A stretch of DNA of 8,176 bases from Thiobacillus sp. (GTDB taxonomy: Bacteria > Pseudomonadota > Gammaproteobacteria > Burkholderiales > Thiobacillaceae): assembly GCA_011391285.1 (NCBI GenBank), contig JAABQU010000001.1, forward strand, positions 1 to 8,176, read 5' to 3'. How positions within the stretch are numbered: the stretch's first letter is position 1; the number at the start of each line of letters is the position of its first letter. A model generated the notes under the pieces. The model had not been told where the DNA came from. It worked only from the letters and a program-made list of their open reading frames with translations, and did no database searches. Of the stretch, positions 1 through 7,246 are shown piece after piece. A program made the position numbers and the translations under genes.

Positions 1-92
1 TCGCACTGCTGGCCACCACCTTAGCAGTCAAGGTGCTGCGCCTGCTGCCAGCCAGCCTGGATGACGCCACCGTCGCCAAGCTGGAGCACTGA
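1..92 (+). CDS. C-terminal fragment of an upstream membrane protein, possibly DsrP
   Basis: An open frame enters from the left edge, with its first whole codon at base 3, and ends at the TGA at 90-92, giving 29 residues. The first half is hydrophobic (ALLATTLAVKVLRLLP) and looks like the end of a membrane helix. A short polar tail ending in KLEH follows. In purple sulfur bacteria and related sulfur oxidisers the gene before dsrN is dsrP, an NrfD-family membrane subunit of the DsrMKJOP complex, and a C-terminal helix with a short tail fits that. This identity rests on gene order and hydrophobicity only, because no diagnostic motif lies in the fragment. The frame has good GC-biased third positions, so I consider it real coding sequence. 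Confidence 0.55.
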   Translation, partial: ALLATTLAVKVLRLLPASLDDATVAKLEH

Positions 93-171
93 TTCGCAGG
101 AACCTGCCGGGCGCCAGCCTGACAGGGGACCGCCCGGCATGAACCAGCACGTCACATCGAACGATACATCC

Positions 172-199
172 AGGCGCGGGGCTCATATGCCCCGCGTCT
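172..199 (+). promoter_or_regulatory. Strong inverted repeat over the dsrN start codon
   Basis: The arms at 175-182 (CGCGGGGC) and 189-196 (GCCCCGCG) are perfectly complementary over 8 GC-only base pairs, with a 6-base loop TCATAT at 183-188. A G-T wobble (174/197), a G-C pair (173/198) and an A-T pair (172/199) extend the stem to 11 pairs. The A and T of the ATG at 187 lie in the loop and its G closes the stem, so an RNA hairpin here would hide the usual ribosome-binding stretch and could tune dsrN translation. If translation instead begins at the ATG at 139, the hairpin is merely inside the coding region. There is no T-tract, so it is not a typical intrinsic terminator. The regulatory role is inference. 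Confidence 0.5.
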
Positions 200-1557
200 T
201 CATTTCTGCCGCACACAAATCATCCGGAAAAACCACGCTCACGCTGGGCCTGTGCGCGGCGCTGCATGCGCGCGGCCATGTGGTGCAACCGTTCAAGAAG
301 GGTCCGGATTACATCGATCCGCTGTGGCTGGGGATGGCGGCACAGCGTCCCTGCTACAACCTCGACTTCCACATGATGCAACATGAGGAGATCGAGCAGC
401 AGTTCGCACGCACTGCGTCCAGCGCGCGCATCAGCCTGATCGAGGGCAACAAGGGCCTGTACGACGGACTTGATCTTGACGGCAGCAACAGCAACGCGGC
501 GCTCGCCAAGCTGCTGGGCGCGCCGGTGGTGCTGGTGATCGATGCGCGCGGCATGACGAGGGGCGTGGCGCCGCTGATACTGGGATATCAGGCATTCGAC
601 CGGGACATCCGCATCGCCGGCGTCATTCTCAACAATCTCGGCGGCAGCCGCCACGAGTCCAAGCTGCGGGCGGTGATCGAGCATTACACCGACGTCGAGG
701 TGATCGGCGCAGTCCAGCACGACACCCGCATGCAGATTGCCGAACGCCATCTCGGGCTGGTTCCGGCCAATGAACAGGGCGCCGCGTTTTCCCGGATTCA
801 GTTCGTGGGCGAACGGGTGGCGGAACAGGTGAATCTGGAACGCCTACTGGGGATCGCCGACAGCGCAGCGGATCTGGACATTGCACTGCCATCGCAAGCA
901 GCCATGCCGACTGAACGGGTGCGCATCGGCATCGCGCACGACCAGGCCTTCGGCTTTTATTACAGTGAGGATCTCGACACCCTGCGTGCCGCCAACGTGG
1001 AACTGGTCGAACTCGACACCCTGAACACCCAGGCGTTGCCGGACGTGGAAGGACTGATCATCGGTGGCGGTTTCCCCGAGATGTTCATGGCGGAGCTCGA
1101 GGCCAACGCTTCGCTGCGTACGCAGATTTGCCGCGCCATCGAAGCGGGTCTGCCCACCTACGCCGAGTGCGGCGGCCTGATGTATCTGTCGAAAAGCCTC
1201 AGCTGGCAGGGGCAGGTGCGACAGATGGTCGGCGCGGTGCCGGGCGATACCGTGATGCATGAACGCCCGGTTGGCCGCGGGTATACGCAACTACAGCCGA
1301 CGGGCGATGACCGCTGGCAGGAACACGCCCCCATCCCTGCACACGAATTTCATTATTCGAGCTTGGAAAATCTGCCTGCCGACTCCATATACGCTTACCA
1401 GGTGAAACGCGGCCATGGCATCGATGGCCGGAACGACGGCTATCAGCTGCACAACCTGCTGGCCGGTTACATGCATCGCCGTGGCACCGGCGCGCAGGGC
1501 TGGATCGCGCCATTTTTGAACCAGGTACGCGCGCACAAGGCGCGCGCCACCAACTAA
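187..1557 (+). CDS. dsrN: DsrN, siroheme amidase (CbiA/CobB-type glutamine amidotransferase)
   Basis: DsrN is a cytoplasmic ATP- and glutamine-dependent amidase related to cobyrinic acid a,c-diamide synthase. It is known from Allochromatium vinosum to be needed for making siro(haem)amide, the cofactor of the DsrAB sulfite reductase. The protein is 456 aa from this start. Its N-terminal ATP-binding domain has a P-loop (AAHKSSGKTT, Lys15), the KKGPDYIDP motif at 37-45 and EGNKGLYDGL at 86-95. The C-terminal class I glutaminase domain has GGGFPE at 293-298, the nucleophile Cys328 in AECGG, and the HEFHYS motif at 386-391. I chose ATG 187 because family members typically begin just before this P-loop strand. 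ATG 139, in frame and preceded by AGGGGA at 124-129, would add 16 residues and is a serious alternative. ATG 61 would overlap the upstream gene. A cobalamin role is the main alternative, but the dsrR and cysG neighbours favour siroheme. Confidence 0.88.
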   Translation: MPRVFISAAHKSSGKTTLTLGLCAALHARGHVVQPFKKGPDYIDPLWLGMAAQRPCYNLDFHMMQHEEIEQQFARTASSARISLIEGNKGLYDGLDLDGSNSNAALAKLLGAPVVLVIDARGMTRGVAPLILGYQAFDRDIRIAGVILNNLGGSRHESKLRAVIEHYTDVEVIGAVQHDTRMQIAERHLGLVPANEQGAAFSRIQFVGERVAEQVNLERLLGIADSAADLDIALPSQAAMPTERVRIGIAHDQAFGFYYSEDLDTLRAANVELVELDTLNTQALPDVEGLIIGGGFPEMFMAELEANASLRTQICRAIEAGLPTYAECGGLMYLSKSLSWQGQVRQMVGAVPGDTVMHERPVGRGYTQLQPTGDDRWQEHAPIPAHEFHYSSLENLPADSIYAYQVKRGHGIDGRNDGYQLHNLLAGYMHRRGTGAQGWIAPFLNQVRAHKARATN

Positions 1558-1562
1558 TTTTC

Positions 1563-1569
1563 GTGAGGA
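1563..1569 (+). promoter_or_regulatory. Ribosome binding site of dsrR
   Basis: GTGAGGA lies 7 bases before the ATG at 1577 and fits the anti-Shine-Dalgarno sequence well through its GAGGA core. It fixes the dsrR start and lies in the 19-base gap after the dsrN stop, so dsrR can be translated from the same message without needing coupling. Confidence 0.6.
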
Positions 1570-1576
1570 CACGCCC

Positions 1577-1912
1577 ATGATCAAGATCACCGATGCCGCC
1601 GCCGCGCAGATTCGCATCGCCCACAACAACCCGGACGTGTTCGAGATGGTCCTGCGCGTTGCCGCCTACCAGGAAGACAATGGCGACGTGAACTACGGCA
1701 TGGGTTTCGACCTGGAGCGCGAAGCCGACGAGCATCTCATCGTCAACGGCATCGAACTTCTGATCGCCGCCCCCAGCACGCCCTACCTGCAGGGTGTCAC
1801 CCTCGATTTCGTCGAGATGAGCCCGGGCGACCTGCGCTTCATCTTCATTCCGCCCTATTCCGCCGAACCTGAATCCGGGGCTGGCGCCGACGAAGCCACC
1901 CCCGCCGAGTAA
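1577..1912 (+). CDS. dsrR: DsrR, cysteine-free IscA/HesB-fold protein of sulfur oxidation
   Basis: This is a 111-aa protein with the A-type carrier (IscA/SufA/HesB) fold. It opens with IKITDAAAAQIR, contains the GMGFDLE and VNGIELLI segments typical of the fold, and has a conserved core ending near IFIPPY at about 90-95. It has no cysteine at all, so it cannot ligate an Fe-S cluster through the usual three-cysteine set. That absence is a hallmark of DsrR, whose loss in Allochromatium vinosum impairs sulfur oxidation and is reported to act on dsr expression after transcription. A tail of about 16 residues rich in Ala, Glu, Asp and Pro follows and is probably disordered. It sits 19 bases after dsrN and 4 bases before cysG, so it should be co-transcribed with both. 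An ordinary IscA is excluded by the missing cysteines. Confidence 0.88.
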   Translation: MIKITDAAAAQIRIAHNNPDVFEMVLRVAAYQEDNGDVNYGMGFDLEREADEHLIVNGIELLIAAPSTPYLQGVTLDFVEMSPGDLRFIFIPPYSAEPESGAGADEATPAE

Positions 1913-1916
1913 CCCC

Positions 1917-3356
1917 ATGGACTACCTGCCTATTTTCCTCGACCTGCGCGACCGCCACTGCCTGGTGGTGGGCGGCTCCGAAACTGCCGCGCGCAAGGCC
2001 GAACTGCTGCTGCGCGCCGGTGCCCGGGTTGATGTCGCGGCGCCCGAATTGCATGCGGGTTTCGCGCGCCTGCCGCATGCCGACCATTTGCGGCGGGTGG
2101 CGGATGCGTTCAGCCCCGAACTGCTTGAAGGCAAGGATGCCGTGATCGTGGTCGAGGAGGATGCGGTGGTCGCCCGGCATGTCGCCGATACCGCGCGCGC
2201 TCGGCATATTCCGGTGAACGTCGCGGACAAGCCTGCGCTGTGCAGCTTCATCCTGCCGTCCATCATCGACCGCTCGCCGATCATGGTGGCGGTCTCCAGC
2301 GGCGGCGAATCGCCGGTGCTCGCACGCATGCTGCGCGCCCGCCTGGAAACCCTGATTCCTGCCGCTTACGGCCGTCTCTCCGCGCTCGCATCGCGCTACA
2401 AGGACCGCGTTCGCGATGCGATCAAGCCTGAACAGCGCCGCGCCTTCTGGGAAAAGGTCTTCCTCTCCCCGGTCGCCGAAATGGTGTTTTCCGGGCGCGA
2501 TGTCGAGGCCGAGAAACAGCTCGACGCCATGATCCGGGACGGCGCCGCGCACACCGCCAGCCGCGGCGAGGTCTATCTGGTCGGTGCCGGTCCAGGCAAT
2601 CCTGATCTGCTGACCTTTCGCGCGCTGCGCCTGATGCAGCAGGCCGACGTCATCGTACACGACCGCCTCGTCTCGCAGCCCATTCTCGACATGTGCCGGC
2701 GTGACGCCGAACGCATCTACGTCGGCAAGGAGCGCGACGACCATGCGGTGCCGCAGGAAGAGATCAATCTCATGCTGGTGCGTCTGGCCAAGGAAGGCAA
2801 GCGCACGCTGCGGCTGAAGGGAGGCGATCCCTTCATCTTCGGCCGCGGCGGCGAGGAGATCGAGACGCTGGTCGAGCACGGCGTGCCATTCCAGGTGGTG
2901 CCCGGCATCACTGCCGCTGCCGGCGTGGCGTCCTACGCGGGGATCCCGCTCACCCACCGCGACTACGCGCAGTCGGTCGCCTTCGTCACCGGTCACCTGA
3001 AGGAAAACACCTTCAACATGAACTGGGAAGGCATCGCGCGCAAAGACCAGACCATCGTCATCTACATGGGGCTGAAAGGACTGCCGATGCTGTGCGAGGC
3101 GCTGATCAAGCACGGCCTGACCGCCGACACGCCGGCAGCCATTATCCAGCACGGCACCCTGCCGACCCAGCGCGTCATCACCGGCGACCTCACCACCCTG
3201 CCTGCGCTTGCGGAAGAGGCCGGGCTCAAGGCGCCCACCCTCATCATCGTCGGCAACGTCGTCAAGCTGCGCGAAAAACTGGGCTGGTACCAGCCCGAAC
3301 CGAGCAGCGAAATGCCGCACCGCACCCCGCTGGAAGCCGCGGATACCCTGCGCTGA
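1917..3356 (+). CDS. cysG: CysG, trifunctional siroheme synthase
   Basis: This 479-aa cytoplasmic enzyme makes siroheme from uroporphyrinogen III by bis-methylation with S-adenosylmethionine, NAD-dependent dehydrogenation and iron insertion. The N-terminal dehydrogenase/ferrochelatase module (about 1-210) has the nucleotide-binding stretch VVGGSETAARKAELLL, Asp104 in VADKPALCSF, and PSIIDRSP followed by Ser128 in VSSGGESP. Both residues fall at the positions described for the Escherichia/Salmonella enzyme. The methyltransferase module (about 217-470) has VYLVGAGPGNPDLLT, Asp249 in VHDRLVS, Lys271 in YVGKERDD, LRLKGGDPFIFGRGGEE, PGITAAAG, and Met384 in YMGLKG. Length and two-module order match full-length CysG (about 460 aa), with a slightly longer polar tail. 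The start lies 4 bases after the dsrR stop with no clear ribosome site, suggesting translational coupling. Its place behind dsrN and dsrR suggests it supplies siroheme to DsrAB, although assimilatory sulfite or nitrite reductase could share it. Confidence 0.94.
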   Translation: MDYLPIFLDLRDRHCLVVGGSETAARKAELLLRAGARVDVAAPELHAGFARLPHADHLRRVADAFSPELLEGKDAVIVVEEDAVVARHVADTARARHIPVNVADKPALCSFILPSIIDRSPIMVAVSSGGESPVLARMLRARLETLIPAAYGRLSALASRYKDRVRDAIKPEQRRAFWEKVFLSPVAEMVFSGRDVEAEKQLDAMIRDGAAHTASRGEVYLVGAGPGNPDLLTFRALRLMQQADVIVHDRLVSQPILDMCRRDAERIYVGKERDDHAVPQEEINLMLVRLAKEGKRTLRLKGGDPFIFGRGGEEIETLVEHGVPFQVVPGITAAAGVASYAGIPLTHRDYAQSVAFVTGHLKENTFNMNWEGIARKDQTIVIYMGLKGLPMLCEALIKHGLTADTPAAIIQHGTLPTQRVITGDLTTLPALAEEAGLKAPTLIIVGNVVKLREKLGWYQPEPSSEMPHRTPLEAADTLR

Positions 3357-3360
3357 GGCC

Positions 3361-3387
3361 GCCGTCGGGTCATGGCTGACGCACGGC
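3361..3387 (+). terminator. Imperfect hairpin just after cysG
   Basis: Arms GCCGT (3361-3365) and ACGGC (3383-3387) enclose a second pair of arms, GTCA (3369-3372) and TGAC (3377-3380), around a TGGC loop, with an internal bulge of 3 against 2 bases. It starts 5 bases after the cysG stop. No T-tract follows, so it could at most protect the 3' end of the message or support a factor-dependent stop. Confidence 0.25.
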
Positions 3388-3492
3388 GCGCCCGCACGTA
3401 CAGGGGAAGTGCTGGCGAACAGCGGCGCATCAAGGTCTCGCCATTTGCTCAAGATCGATGATCACACTAGCGCGGTGAGGGGTAGCGTGCGC

Positions 3493-3521
3493 TGCCTGAC
3501 GCTGAGGCAAGGGCATGTTTT
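3493..3521 (+). terminator. Small hairpin followed by four T
   Basis: TGCCT (3493-3497) and AGGCA (3505-3509) form a 5-bp stem with a 7-base loop, and TTTT comes at 3518-3521, 8 bases after the stem. The stem is short and the T-tract is distant, so this is only a weak candidate for ending transcription before the pyruvate oxidoreductase unit. Confidence 0.18.
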
Positions 3522-3589
3522 CCACCGGGGCGGGTGGTTGATTCGCAATGCGTGGCTAGAATAAGAGCATCTGTCTCGAAGAGCCCGCT

Positions 3590-3714
3590 ATGACACAACA
3601 ACCCACCCGCAAGGGGTAGGCCGCGGTTCTAAAGACGTTGTCCCAGGGGATGCACCTTCGGATAAAGCGTCAAGAACCACGCTCACCATCGACGGCAACG
3701 AGGCCGTCGCCCGC
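3590..3714 (+). other. Candidate true N-terminus of the pyruvate oxidoreductase, split between frames
   Basis: ATG 3590 follows a GAAGAG-like ribosome site and opens a 9-codon frame (MTQQPTRKG) that ends at the TAG at 3617. The oxidoreductase frame itself is open from 3565 but has no ATG, GTG or TTG before 3715. One extra G in the GGGG run at 3613-3616 would join the two and give a leader reading into TLTIDGNEAVAR. Codons 3619-3675 have unbiased third positions, so this part may instead be untranslated. In that case a rare start close to 3679 (ACG) is possible. A sequence error, a real frameshift and a non-standard start cannot be told apart here. Confidence 0.45.
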
Positions 3715-6700
3715 ATGGCTTACCTCGGCAGCGAGGTGATCGCGATCTATCCCATCACGCCCGCATCCAGCATGGGTGAATGGGCCGACGAATGGGCGGC
3801 GCAGGGCAAGCCCAACCTCTGGGGCGCCGTGCCGTCCATCATCGAGATGCAGTCGGAAGGGGGCGCGGCCGGCGCCCTGCACGGCGCGCTCACCTCCGGT
3901 GCGCTGGCGACCAGTTTCACCGCCAGCCAGGGGCTGCTGCTGATGATCCCCAATCTATACAAGATTGCCGGTGAACTGACGCCCCTCGTGTTGCACGTGG
4001 CGGCACGGGCAATCGCCACCCACGCGCTGTCGATCTTCGGCGACCACTCCGACGTCATGGCCTGTCGCGGCACCGGCTGCGCGCTGCTCGCCGCCAACTC
4101 GCCGCAGGAGGCGCAGGATCTCGCCCTGATCGCACAGGCGGCGACGCTTGCCGGGCGCATTCCGGTCATCCATTTCTTCGACGGCTTCCGTACCTCGCAC
4201 GAGGTGGCGAAGATCGCGGCGGTGGAGGCTGAAACCGTGAGGGCCATGCTCGACCCCGATCTCATCGCGGCGCACCGGGCCCGCGCACTGTCGCCGGAGC
4301 ACCCGGTGCTACGTGGCACCTCGCAGAACCCCGACGTGTTCTTCCAGTCGCGCGAGCGTGCCAATCCCTACTACGACGCCTTCCCGCAGATCGTGCAGGG
4401 CGCGATGGACCGTTTCGGCGAACTCACAGGGCGTCGCTACGCGCTGTTCGAGTATGTGGGCGCGGCGGATGCCGAACGCGTCATCGTGCTGATGGGTTCA
4501 GGCGCCGAGACCGTGCACGAGACGGTCGAGCATCTGGTCGCTCGCGGCGAGAAGGTGGGTGTGCTGAAGGTGCGTCTGTACCGGCCTTTTTCACCGAGTG
4601 CGCTGCTGGATGCGTTGCCCTCCACAGCAACATCCGTCGCCGTGCTCGACCGCTGCAAGGAACCGGGGGCCGACGGCGAGCCCCTGTACAAGGACGTGGT
4701 GACCGCGCTGGCGCAGGCGGCGGCGGACGGCGCGCGCACCATGCCGCGCGTGATCGGCGGCCGCTATGGCCTCGCCAGCAAGGAGTTCACTCCGGGCATG
4801 GTGATGGCGGTGTTCGACGAGTTGGCCGCGGCAGCGCCGAGGCGCGCGTTCACCGTCGGCATCCACGACGACCTCACCCGGCTTTCGCTGCCGTGGGATG
4901 CCGGCTTCCGCACCGATGCCTCGCACCAGCGGCAGCACGCAGTGTTCTGGGGCCTCGGCGCCGACGGCACCGTGTCGGCCAACAAGAACTCGATCAAGAT
5001 CGTCGGCGAGGCGACCGACCTGCAGGCGCAGGGCTACTTCGTCTACGACTCGAAGAAGTCCGGCGCGGTGACGGTGTCACACCTGCGCTTCGGCCCGGCA
5101 CCGATCCGTTCCACCTATCTGGTCGAGCACGGCATGGCCGGCTTCGTCGCCTGCCACCAGCCGATGTTCATCGACCGCTACGAACTGCTGGTGCACGCCG
5201 CACCCGATGGCGTCTTTCTGCTCAACACCGCGGCGGCGCCGGATGAAGTCTGGGCCACGCTGCCGCAAACCCTGCGCACGCAGATCCGGGACAAGCGCCT
5301 GCAGCTGTGGGTGATCGACGCCTACGCCGTCGCCGCCGAAGCCGGCATGGGGCGGCGCATCAACACCATCATGCAGACCTGCTTCTTCGCCATTTCCGGC
5401 ATCCTGCCGAAGGACGCCGCGATCGACGCGATCAAGCACGCGGTCGACAAGACCTATGGCAGGAAGAGCAGGCGCCTGGTCGAGCTGAACTACAAGGCGA
5501 TCGACATGACGCTGGCTGCGCTGCATCAGGCCACGATCCCGGCAGAAGCGGGCACTGCAGAGACAAAACCTGGGCCGGCCACGACCGTGCCGGTTCCCGA
5601 CTTCGTGCGCGACCTTACCCTGCCCATCTATCACGGCCATGGCGACGACCTGCCGGTATCGCGCTTTCCCGTGGACGGCACCTATCCCCTCGGTACCGCG
5701 CAATACGAAAAGCGCAACATCGCGCTGGAAATCCCGGTGTGGGAGCCCGACATCTGCACCCAGTGCGGCAAGTGCGTGTTCGTCTGTCCGCATACCGCGA
5801 TCCGCTCGCGCCTGTTCAGTGCCGAGGCCGCGGCCAAGGCGCCGCCGACCTTCAAGCACGTGCCGGCGAAGAGCAAGGATTATCCAACGGGCACCCACAT
5901 CAGCTACCAGGTGGCGCCGGAGGACTGCACCGGCTGCGGCGATTGCGTCGAGGCCTGCCCGATCCACGACAAGTCGAACGTCAGCCGCCGTGCGGTCAAC
6001 ATGGCGCCGATCGACCCGCTGCGCGACCCGGAACGCGACAACCTCGTCTTCTTCCTCGGCCTGCCCGAATTCGACCGCAGCGTGATCAGGCACGGCACCA
6101 TCCCGAGCGCCATGCTGCTCGACCCGCTGTTCGAGTTTTCCGGAGCCTGTGCCGGCTGCGGCGAGACGCCCTACATCCGGCTTGCCACCCAGCTTTTCGG
6201 CGACCGCATGCTGATCGCCAACGCCACCGGCTGTTCGTCGATCTATGGCGGCAACCTGCCTTCCACGCCCTACACGGTCAACGGTGCCGGACGCGGTCCG
6301 GCATGGAGCAATTCGCTGTTCGAGGACAACGCCGAATTCGGCCTCGGCATGCGGCTGACCTCAGACCAGTTGATGGCGTATGCAAAACAGCTGGTGCGCG
6401 AACTGGCGGGTGACATCGGCGGAGACCTCGCCGCTGCACTGGTCGAGGCCGACCAGCGCGAGGAGGCGGGCATCGTGGCGCAGCGCGCGCGCGTTGCCGC
6501 GCTGCGCGACCAGCTCGTCGCATCGAAGCACCCGCGTGCAAAGGAACTCGCCAGCGTCGCCGAATGGCTGATCCGCCGCTCGGTGTGGATCATCGGTGGC
6601 GATGGCTGGGCGTACGATATCGGCTACGGCGGCCTCGACCACGTGCTGGCACTGCCTTACGACGTCAACATCCTGGTGCTCGACACCGAGGTCTATTCCA

Positions 6701-7245
6701 ACACCGGCGGGCAGACCTCGAAGGCCACCCCGATCGGCGCAGTCGCCAAGTTCTCCGCCGGCGGCAAGGCCACGGCGAAAAAGGATCTCGCCAAACTGGC
6801 CAGCGACTACGGCCACGTCTATGTCGCCACCGTCGCCTACGGCGCCAAGGACACCCAGACCCTGCGCGTGTTCCACGAGGCCGAGGCCTATCCCGGTCCT
6901 TCTCTGATCGTCGCCTACAGCCCGTGCATCGCCCACGGCTACGACATGCTTTACAACCAGCGTCAGCAGGAACTGGCGGTGAAGAGCGGCCACTGGCCGC
7001 TGTTCCGCTTCGACCCGCGGCAGGCAGAGGCGGGCGCCAACCCCTTCAGGCTTGATTCCGCCGCCCCCAGCCAGCCGATCAAAGCCTTCATGGAATCGGA
7101 AACCCGCTTCGCCATGCTCGCGCGCAGCCACCCCGAGGCTGCGCAGCATTTCCTTAAAATGGCGCAGCAGGATGCCGAACGGCGCTTCAAGGCTTATCAG
7201 GACATGGCTGCCGGCCATGCCGACGAATCCAAAAAGGACGCCTGA
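3715..7245 (+). CDS. nifJ: Pyruvate:ferredoxin (flavodoxin) oxidoreductase, single-chain NifJ type
   Basis: This 1176-aa cytoplasmic enzyme interconverts pyruvate plus CoA with acetyl-CoA plus CO2, passing electrons to ferredoxin or flavodoxin. All domains are present. Thr15 (IYPITPASSM), Glu48 (EMQSEGG) and Arg98 (AARAIATH) match the known thiamine/pyruvate residues. The gamma domain (GYFVYDSKKSG) lies near 435. The 2[4Fe-4S] domain uses Cys681/684/687/691 and Cys738/741/744/748. The thiamine domain has Cys812, Cys815, Cys840 and Cys1071 for the proximal cluster, plus GDG at 962-964 and Asn996 in SNTGGQTSKATP. It lacks the long protective C-terminal extension of the Desulfovibrio africanus enzyme. 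ATG 3715 is the first canonical start in frame, but the conserved strand TLTIDGNEAVAR lies upstream of it at 3679-3714, so 12-16 or more residues are missing from this call. The DHOD-like gene follows after one base. Confidence 0.93.
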   Translation: MAYLGSEVIAIYPITPASSMGEWADEWAAQGKPNLWGAVPSIIEMQSEGGAAGALHGALTSGALATSFTASQGLLLMIPNLYKIAGELTPLVLHVAARAIATHALSIFGDHSDVMACRGTGCALLAANSPQEAQDLALIAQAATLAGRIPVIHFFDGFRTSHEVAKIAAVEAETVRAMLDPDLIAAHRARALSPEHPVLRGTSQNPDVFFQSRERANPYYDAFPQIVQGAMDRFGELTGRRYALFEYVGAADAERVIVLMGSGAETVHETVEHLVARGEKVGVLKVRLYRPFSPSALLDALPSTATSVAVLDRCKEPGADGEPLYKDVVTALAQAAADGARTMPRVIGGRYGLASKEFTPGMVMAVFDELAAAAPRRAFTVGIHDDLTRLSLPWDAGFRTDASHQRQHAVFWGLGADGTVSANKNSIKIVGEATDLQAQGYFVYDSKKSGAVTVSHLRFGPAPIRSTYLVEHGMAGFVACHQPMFIDRYELLVHAAPDGVFLLNTAAAPDEVWATLPQTLRTQIRDKRLQLWVIDAYAVAAEAGMGRRINTIMQTCFFAISGILPKDAAIDAIKHAVDKTYGRKSRRLVELNYKAIDMTLAALHQATIPAEAGTAETKPGPATTVPVPDFVRDLTLPIYHGHGDDLPVSRFPVDGTYPLGTAQYEKRNIALEIPVWEPDICTQCGKCVFVCPHTAIRSRLFSAEAAAKAPPTFKHVPAKSKDYPTGTHISYQVAPEDCTGCGDCVEACPIHDKSNVSRRAVNMAPIDPLRDPERDNLVFFLGLPEFDRSVIRHGTIPSAMLLDPLFEFSGACAGCGETPYIRLATQLFGDRMLIANATGCSSIYGGNLPSTPYTVNGAGRGPAWSNSLFEDNAEFGLGMRLTSDQLMAYAKQLVRELAGDIGGDLAAALVEADQREEAGIVAQRARVAALRDQLVASKHPRAKELASVAEWLIRRSVWIIGGDGWAYDIGYGGLDHVLALPYDVNILVLDTEVYSNTGGQTSKATPIGAVAKFSAGGKATAKKDLAKLASDYGHVYVATVAYGAKDTQTLRVFHEAEAYPGPSLIVAYSPCIAHGYDMLYNQRQQELAVKSGHWPLFRFDPRQAEAGANPFRLDSAAPSQPIKAFMESETRFAMLARSHPEAAQHFLKMAQQDAERRFKAYQDMAAGHADESKKDA
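7234..7238 (+). promoter_or_regulatory. Ribosome binding site inside the end of nifJ
   Basis: AAGGA lies 8 bases before the ATG at 7247 and overlaps the last codons of the oxidoreductase gene. It supports the downstream start and tight co-expression of the two genes. Confidence 0.55.
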
Positions 7246-7246
7246 C

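Larger units (their letters stand above)
3357..3714 (+). other. Intergenic region between the dsr/cysG unit and the pyruvate oxidoreductase
   Basis: No convincing complete gene lies in these 358 bases. The stretch from about 3430 to 3600 is visibly less GC-rich than the flanking genes. It holds two weak hairpins and two imperfectly complementary arms (3530-3540 and 3599-3610). It also holds a promoter-like TAGAAT at 3557-3562; the best TTG element (TTGATT, 3538-3543) is only 13 bases away, too close for a normal sigma-70 pair. The last 40 bases clearly encode the conserved N-terminal strand of the next protein. A promoter for the downstream operon is expected here, but I cannot place it with confidence. 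Confidence 0.6.

Noticed and set aside
61..186. Longest possible start of dsrN at ATG 61
   Set aside because: It would overlap the end of the upstream gene and add an unconserved Pro/Gly-rich stretch; 187 or 139 is far more likely.
1845..3452. 535-codon open frame on the minus strand opposite cysG
   Set aside because: It mirrors cysG, whose motifs are unmistakable. Long antisense frames are common in GC-rich DNA, and its translation is Arg/His/Gln-rich with no recognisable domain.
3538..3551. FNR-type site beginning TTGAT
   Set aside because: Only the left half matches TTGAT-N4-ATCAA; the right half does not.
3538..3562. Sigma-70 promoter made of TTGATT and TAGAAT
   Set aside because: The spacer is only 13 bases, well below the usual 16-18, so I did not call it as a promoter.
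3208..3564. 118-codon plus-strand frame covering the end of cysG and the intergenic region
   Set aside because: Its first half is a shadow of cysG, and the rest has no family motif or coding bias.
5077..6093. 338-codon minus-strand frame inside the pyruvate oxidoreductase
   Set aside because: It lies wholly opposite the cluster-binding region of a clear gene, with composition typical of a shadow frame and no motif.
5307..6413. 368-codon plus-strand frame overlapping nifJ in another frame
   Set aside because: It is Arg-rich shadow coding and contradicts the conserved ferredoxin and thiamine motifs in the main frame.
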